Assembly (NCBI GenBank): GCA_013791905.1
Contig: VMSX01000023.1
Span: 1 to 64,000, forward strand
Reading direction: 5' to 3'
Length of the DNA: 64,000 nt
Source of the DNA: Rhodocyclaceae bacterium
GTDB taxonomy: Bacteria; Pseudomonadota; Gammaproteobacteria; Burkholderiales; Rhodocyclaceae
The notes below the pieces were generated by a model that saw only the letters and a list, made by a program, of their open reading frames with translations, did not search any database and was not told where the DNA came from. Of this stretch, positions 61,731 to 64,000 are shown piece by piece (the stretch's first letter is position 1; each line of letters starts with the position of its first letter). A program made the position numbers and the translations under genes.

Positions 61731-63236
61731 TTAGCCAAGGAACAACCTGTAGGCCGGATTTTTTGATTCATCCCAGTGGCGGTAGCCCAGATTTTTGAGG
61801 AAGGCGCGGAATTCCTTCATCTCTTTGGGCGGCACCTGCATGCCGACGAGGACGCGGCCCGTGTCGGCGCCGTGGTTGCGGTAGTGGAACAGGCTGATGT
61901 TCCAGCCCGAACTCATCTTGTTGAGGAAGTTCATCAGCGCGCCGGGGCGTTCGGGGAACTCGAAACGGTAGATCAACTCATTCTTCACCTGCGGCGCATG
62001 CCCGCCGACCAGATGGCGGATGTGCAGCTTGGCCATTTCGTCGTCGGTCAGGTCAAGCGTGGCGTAACCGTGCTTTTGCAACTGCTCGACCAGTTTGGTC
62101 GACTCGGTGCGGTTAGCGACTTGCATGCCGACGAAGACATGGGCCTCGCCAGAGTCATGGTAACGATAGTTGAACTCGGTGATATTACGGCCGCCGACCA
62201 GAGCGACGAATTGCTTGTAGCTGCCGGGTTTCTCCGGCAGGGTGACGGCAAACACCGCCTCGCGGCGTTCGCCGACCTCGGCGCGTTCGGCGACGAAGCG
62301 CAGCCGGTCGAAGTTCATGTTGGCGCCGGACGCCACCGCCACCAGCGTCTTGCCCGTGGCCTTGTGGCGTCTTGCCCATTCCTTGGCGCCAGCAATCGCC
62401 AGCGCGCCGGCCGGCTCGAGAATCGAGCGCGTGTCCTCGAAAACATCCTTGATTGCGGCGCAGATGGTATCGGTATCGACCAGCACCATTTCGTCGACCA
62501 GCTCGCGACACAGGCGGAAGGTTTCCTCGCCGACCTGCCTGACTGCCGCGCCATCGGCGAACAGGCCGACGGTATCCAGCCGCACGCGGCGACCGGCCTG
62601 GAGCGACCGATACATGGCATCGGCATCGGTCGCCTCGACGCCGATGATCCGGGTTTCCGGTCGCAGGCGCTTGATGTAGGCCGCCACGCCGGCAATCAAC
62701 CCGCCGCCGCCGACGCAGCAGAACACCGCGTCGATGGGGTCGGGGTGCTGGCGCAGGATTTCCATGCCGATGGTACCCTGCCCGGCGATGACGTCCGGGT
62801 CGTCGAAGGGATGGACAAAGGTGAGCTTGTGCTTTTTCTCCAGCACCAGTGCATGGGCATGGGCGGCATCGTAGGCGTCGCCGATCAGCACCACCTCGCC
62901 GCCACGCTTTTTCACCGCGTCGATCTTGATCTGCGGCGTGGTGGTGGGCATCACGATCACCGCGCGAATACCGAGTTTTTGCGCCGCCAGCGCCACGCCC
63001 TGTGCATGGTTGCCGGCCGAAGCGCAGATCACGCCGCGCTTCCGTTGCGCTGGCGTCAGATGGGCAATCTTGTTGTAGGCGCCGCGCAGCTTGAAGCTGA
63101 ACACCGGCTGCATATCCTCGCGCTTGAGCAAGATGCGGTTGTTGCTGCGGGCGGAAAGCAGGGGCGCCAGCTCAAGCGGGGTTTCGATCGCTACATCGTA
63201 AACGCGGGCGTTGAGGATTTTTTCAAGGTAATCCAT
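61731..63236 (-). CDS. ilvA: biosynthetic threonine ammonia-lyase
   Basis: 501 aa. PLP Lys in FSFKLRGAYNK, ASAGNHAQGVALAA, the glycine loop CVGGGGLIAGVAAYI and two ACT-like regulatory domains at ~325-410 and ~420-500, typical of the isoleucine-inhibited biosynthetic enzyme. It makes 2-oxobutyrate for isoleucine. ATG at 63236 (MDYLEKIL). Divergent from the YqaA-like gene. Confidence 0.96.
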   Translation of the reverse strand: MDYLEKILNARVYDVAIETPLELAPLLSARSNNRILLKREDMQPVFSFKLRGAYNKIAHLTPAQRKRGVICASAGNHAQGVALAAQKLGIRAVIVMPTTTPQIKIDAVKKRGGEVVLIGDAYDAAHAHALVLEKKHKLTFVHPFDDPDVIAGQGTIGMEILRQHPDPIDAVFCCVGGGGLIAGVAAYIKRLRPETRIIGVEATDADAMYRSLQAGRRVRLDTVGLFADGAAVRQVGEETFRLCRELVDEMVLVDTDTICAAIKDVFEDTRSILEPAGALAIAGAKEWARRHKATGKTLVAVASGANMNFDRLRFVAERAEVGERREAVFAVTLPEKPGSYKQFVALVGGRNITEFNYRYHDSGEAHVFVGMQVANRTESTKLVEQLQKHGYATLDLTDDEMAKLHIRHLVGGHAPQVKNELIYRFEFPERPGALMNFLNKMSSGWNISLFHYRNHGADTGRVLVGMQVPPKEMKEFRAFLKNLGYRHWDESKNPAYRLFLG

Positions 63237-63280
63237 GACAGGAACAGACATCCATAAAGGCCGCAAGGTTACCATGCGGC

Positions 63281-63727
63281 ATGGACCTTATCGCCACCCC
63301 CGAAGCCGGCCTGCTGGGCCTGTTTCTCGCCAGCTTCCTTGCCGCGACGCTGTTGCCCGGCGGTTCAGAGGTGGCGCTGGTCGCCTTTCTGACGGTGCAC
63401 CCCGAACAATCCATCGCCGCCCTGCTGCTGGCGACGCTCGGTAATACGCTGGGCGGGTTGACCACCTATGGCATGGGGCGGCTGATTCCGTTCAAAGTCG
63501 GTACTGACGGTACGGCGAATTTCTCCGGCCGTCACGCCGCCATGCTCTATCGCTGGGGGCCGGCGGCACTCTTGTTGTCCTGGGCGCCGCTGGTGGGCGA
63601 TGCCTTGTGTGCCGCCGCCGGCTGGCTGCGGCTGCCGCTGCTGCCCTGTGTACTGTGGATGGCCGCGGGCAAGGCGGCGCGTTACGGGGTGCTTGCCGCG
63701 CTGACCCTTTACTTCAACGGGTCGTGA
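63281..63727 (+). CDS. YqaA-family (DedA/VTT-related) membrane protein
   Basis: 148 aa. Four hydrophobic segments: LLGLFLASFLAATLLPGGSE, LLLATLGNTLGG, LLSWAPLVGDALCAAAGWLR and the C-terminal stretch. The loop between the second and third carries FKVGTDGTANFSG, encoded by repeat family B, ahead of the usual YRWGP. YqaA proteins are uncharacterised relatives of DedA flippases. The 3' end overlaps the convergent nitrilase-family gene. Confidence 0.85.
   Translation: MDLIATPEAGLLGLFLASFLAATLLPGGSEVALVAFLTVHPEQSIAALLLATLGNTLGGLTTYGMGRLIPFKVGTDGTANFSGRHAAMLYRWGPAALLLSWAPLVGDALCAAAGWLRLPLLPCVLWMAAGKAARYGVLAALTLYFNGS
63494..63517 (+). repeat. repeat family B, divergent short form in the yqaA-like gene
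   Basis: AAAGTCGGTACTGACGGTAC then GGCG. Three differences from consensus but the same frame (KVGTDGTA) as gatA and dat. It lies in a cytoplasmic or periplasmic loop of the membrane protein. Confidence 0.6.
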
Positions 63728-64000
63728 TGGTCACCGGCCGCAGGCCGTAGAAATCAGAGCGCTTGTCCAGCAGTGGGATGGTGGTGCCCTTGAGCCGGTT
63801 TTCATCGAGCAGGCCGAGATCGACGTCGGCCACCACGATCTGCTCCTCGTTGATGACGCCTTCAGCCGCGATGCCATCGCGGGCAAAGGGAAAGTCGGAC
63901 GGCGTGATGATCGAGGCCTGGCCGTAGTGCAGGCGCAGGCCGGCCACCGGCAGGTTGCCGACCGTGCTGGTCATGGCGACATAGACCTGATTCTCGATGG
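63714..64000 (-). CDS. carbon-nitrogen hydrolase (nitrilase superfamily), 3' part only
   Basis: At least 95 codons run off the window edge, so the 5' end is missing. The visible C-terminus has TSTVGNLPVAG, HYGQASIITPSDFPFARDG, the region following the nitrilase catalytic core, and IPLLDKRSDFYGLRPV. This tail resembles bifunctional GNAT/carbon-nitrogen hydrolases. The catalytic Glu-Lys-Cys are outside the window. Confidence 0.75.
   Translation of the reverse strand, partial: IENQVYVAMTSTVGNLPVAGLRLHYGQASIITPSDFPFARDGIAAEGVINEEQIVVADVDLGLLDENRLKGTTIPLLDKRSDFYGLRPVTITTR

Overview
The window reads as chromosomal DNA of a high-GC betaproteobacterium, probably Rhodocyclales or a close relative. 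This is inferred from conserved gene orders (nadD-rsfS-rlmH-maf-rng; gatC-gatA-gatB divergent from mreBCD-mrdA-rodA-rlpA-dacC-dat-ybeD-lipB-lipA; xth/pyrE), a PEP-CTERM protein, and abundant PAS/GGDEF/HD-GYP signalling. No rRNA, tRNA, CRISPR array, integrase or intact transposase was recognised.

Layout. 1-435: no gene, a possible IS end, and a stray copy of the polA 3' end. 436-7473: a compact minus-strand block of Burkholderiales (Comamonadaceae) character with a branched-chain amino-acid-type ABC transporter (livK-livG-livF-livH-livM), a PEP-hydrolase-like TIM barrel, an SRPBCC protein and a truncated Tm-1-like gene. The block is bracketed by a perfect 53-bp direct repeat that is the 3' end of polA. 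7475-20700: polA, a LOG-family gene, nadD-rsfS-rlmH-maf-rng, an NlpC/P60 lipoprotein, gabD and an orphan B12-type radical SAM protein. 20877-24503: a YqjK/YqjE/DUF883 membrane-stress cluster, xth, pyrE and a coiled-coil exported protein. 24752-28598: gatCAB interrupted by a lipoprotein gene. 28741-39895: the cell-shape and cell-wall operon followed by lipoate biosynthesis. 40208-42664: a PEP-CTERM protein, a frameshifted metallopeptidase-like gene and DUF4197. 42815-49144: a four-gene phosphorelay and c-di-GMP cluster. 49192-64000: rep, cca, phhB, an NDUFA9-like protein, slt, 5-FCL, an HDOD protein with a PAS-PAS-GGDEF-EAL protein, patB, ilvA, a YqaA-like protein and the 3' end of a nitrilase-family gene.

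The most unusual content is two dispersed repeat families. Family A (ten copies, about 85-270 bp) is intergenic. Nine of the ten copies sit just 3' of a stop codon on the same strand. Each carries a hairpin with a conserved GC-rich loop whose stem sequence has been exchanged with compensating changes between copies. Family B (about 23 bp, with 51- and 79-bp long forms) has been inserted in frame, in both orientations and in several reading frames, into linkers, loops and tails of polA, gatA, rlpA, dat, rep, a histidine kinase, a radical SAM gene and a yqaA-like gene. In this it resembles the protein-coding palindromic elements of Rickettsia. A second duplication scar, a diverged direct repeat of about 85 bp, brackets the signalling cluster.

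Functionally, the window is dominated by housekeeping: DNA repair and replication (polA, xth, rep), NAD and ribosome maturation (nadD, rsfS, rlmH, rng), tRNA charging and maturation (gatCAB, cca), peptidoglycan elongation, lipoate, and amino-acid metabolism (ilvA, dat, patB). A regulatory layer built on cyclic di-GMP turnover is superimposed.
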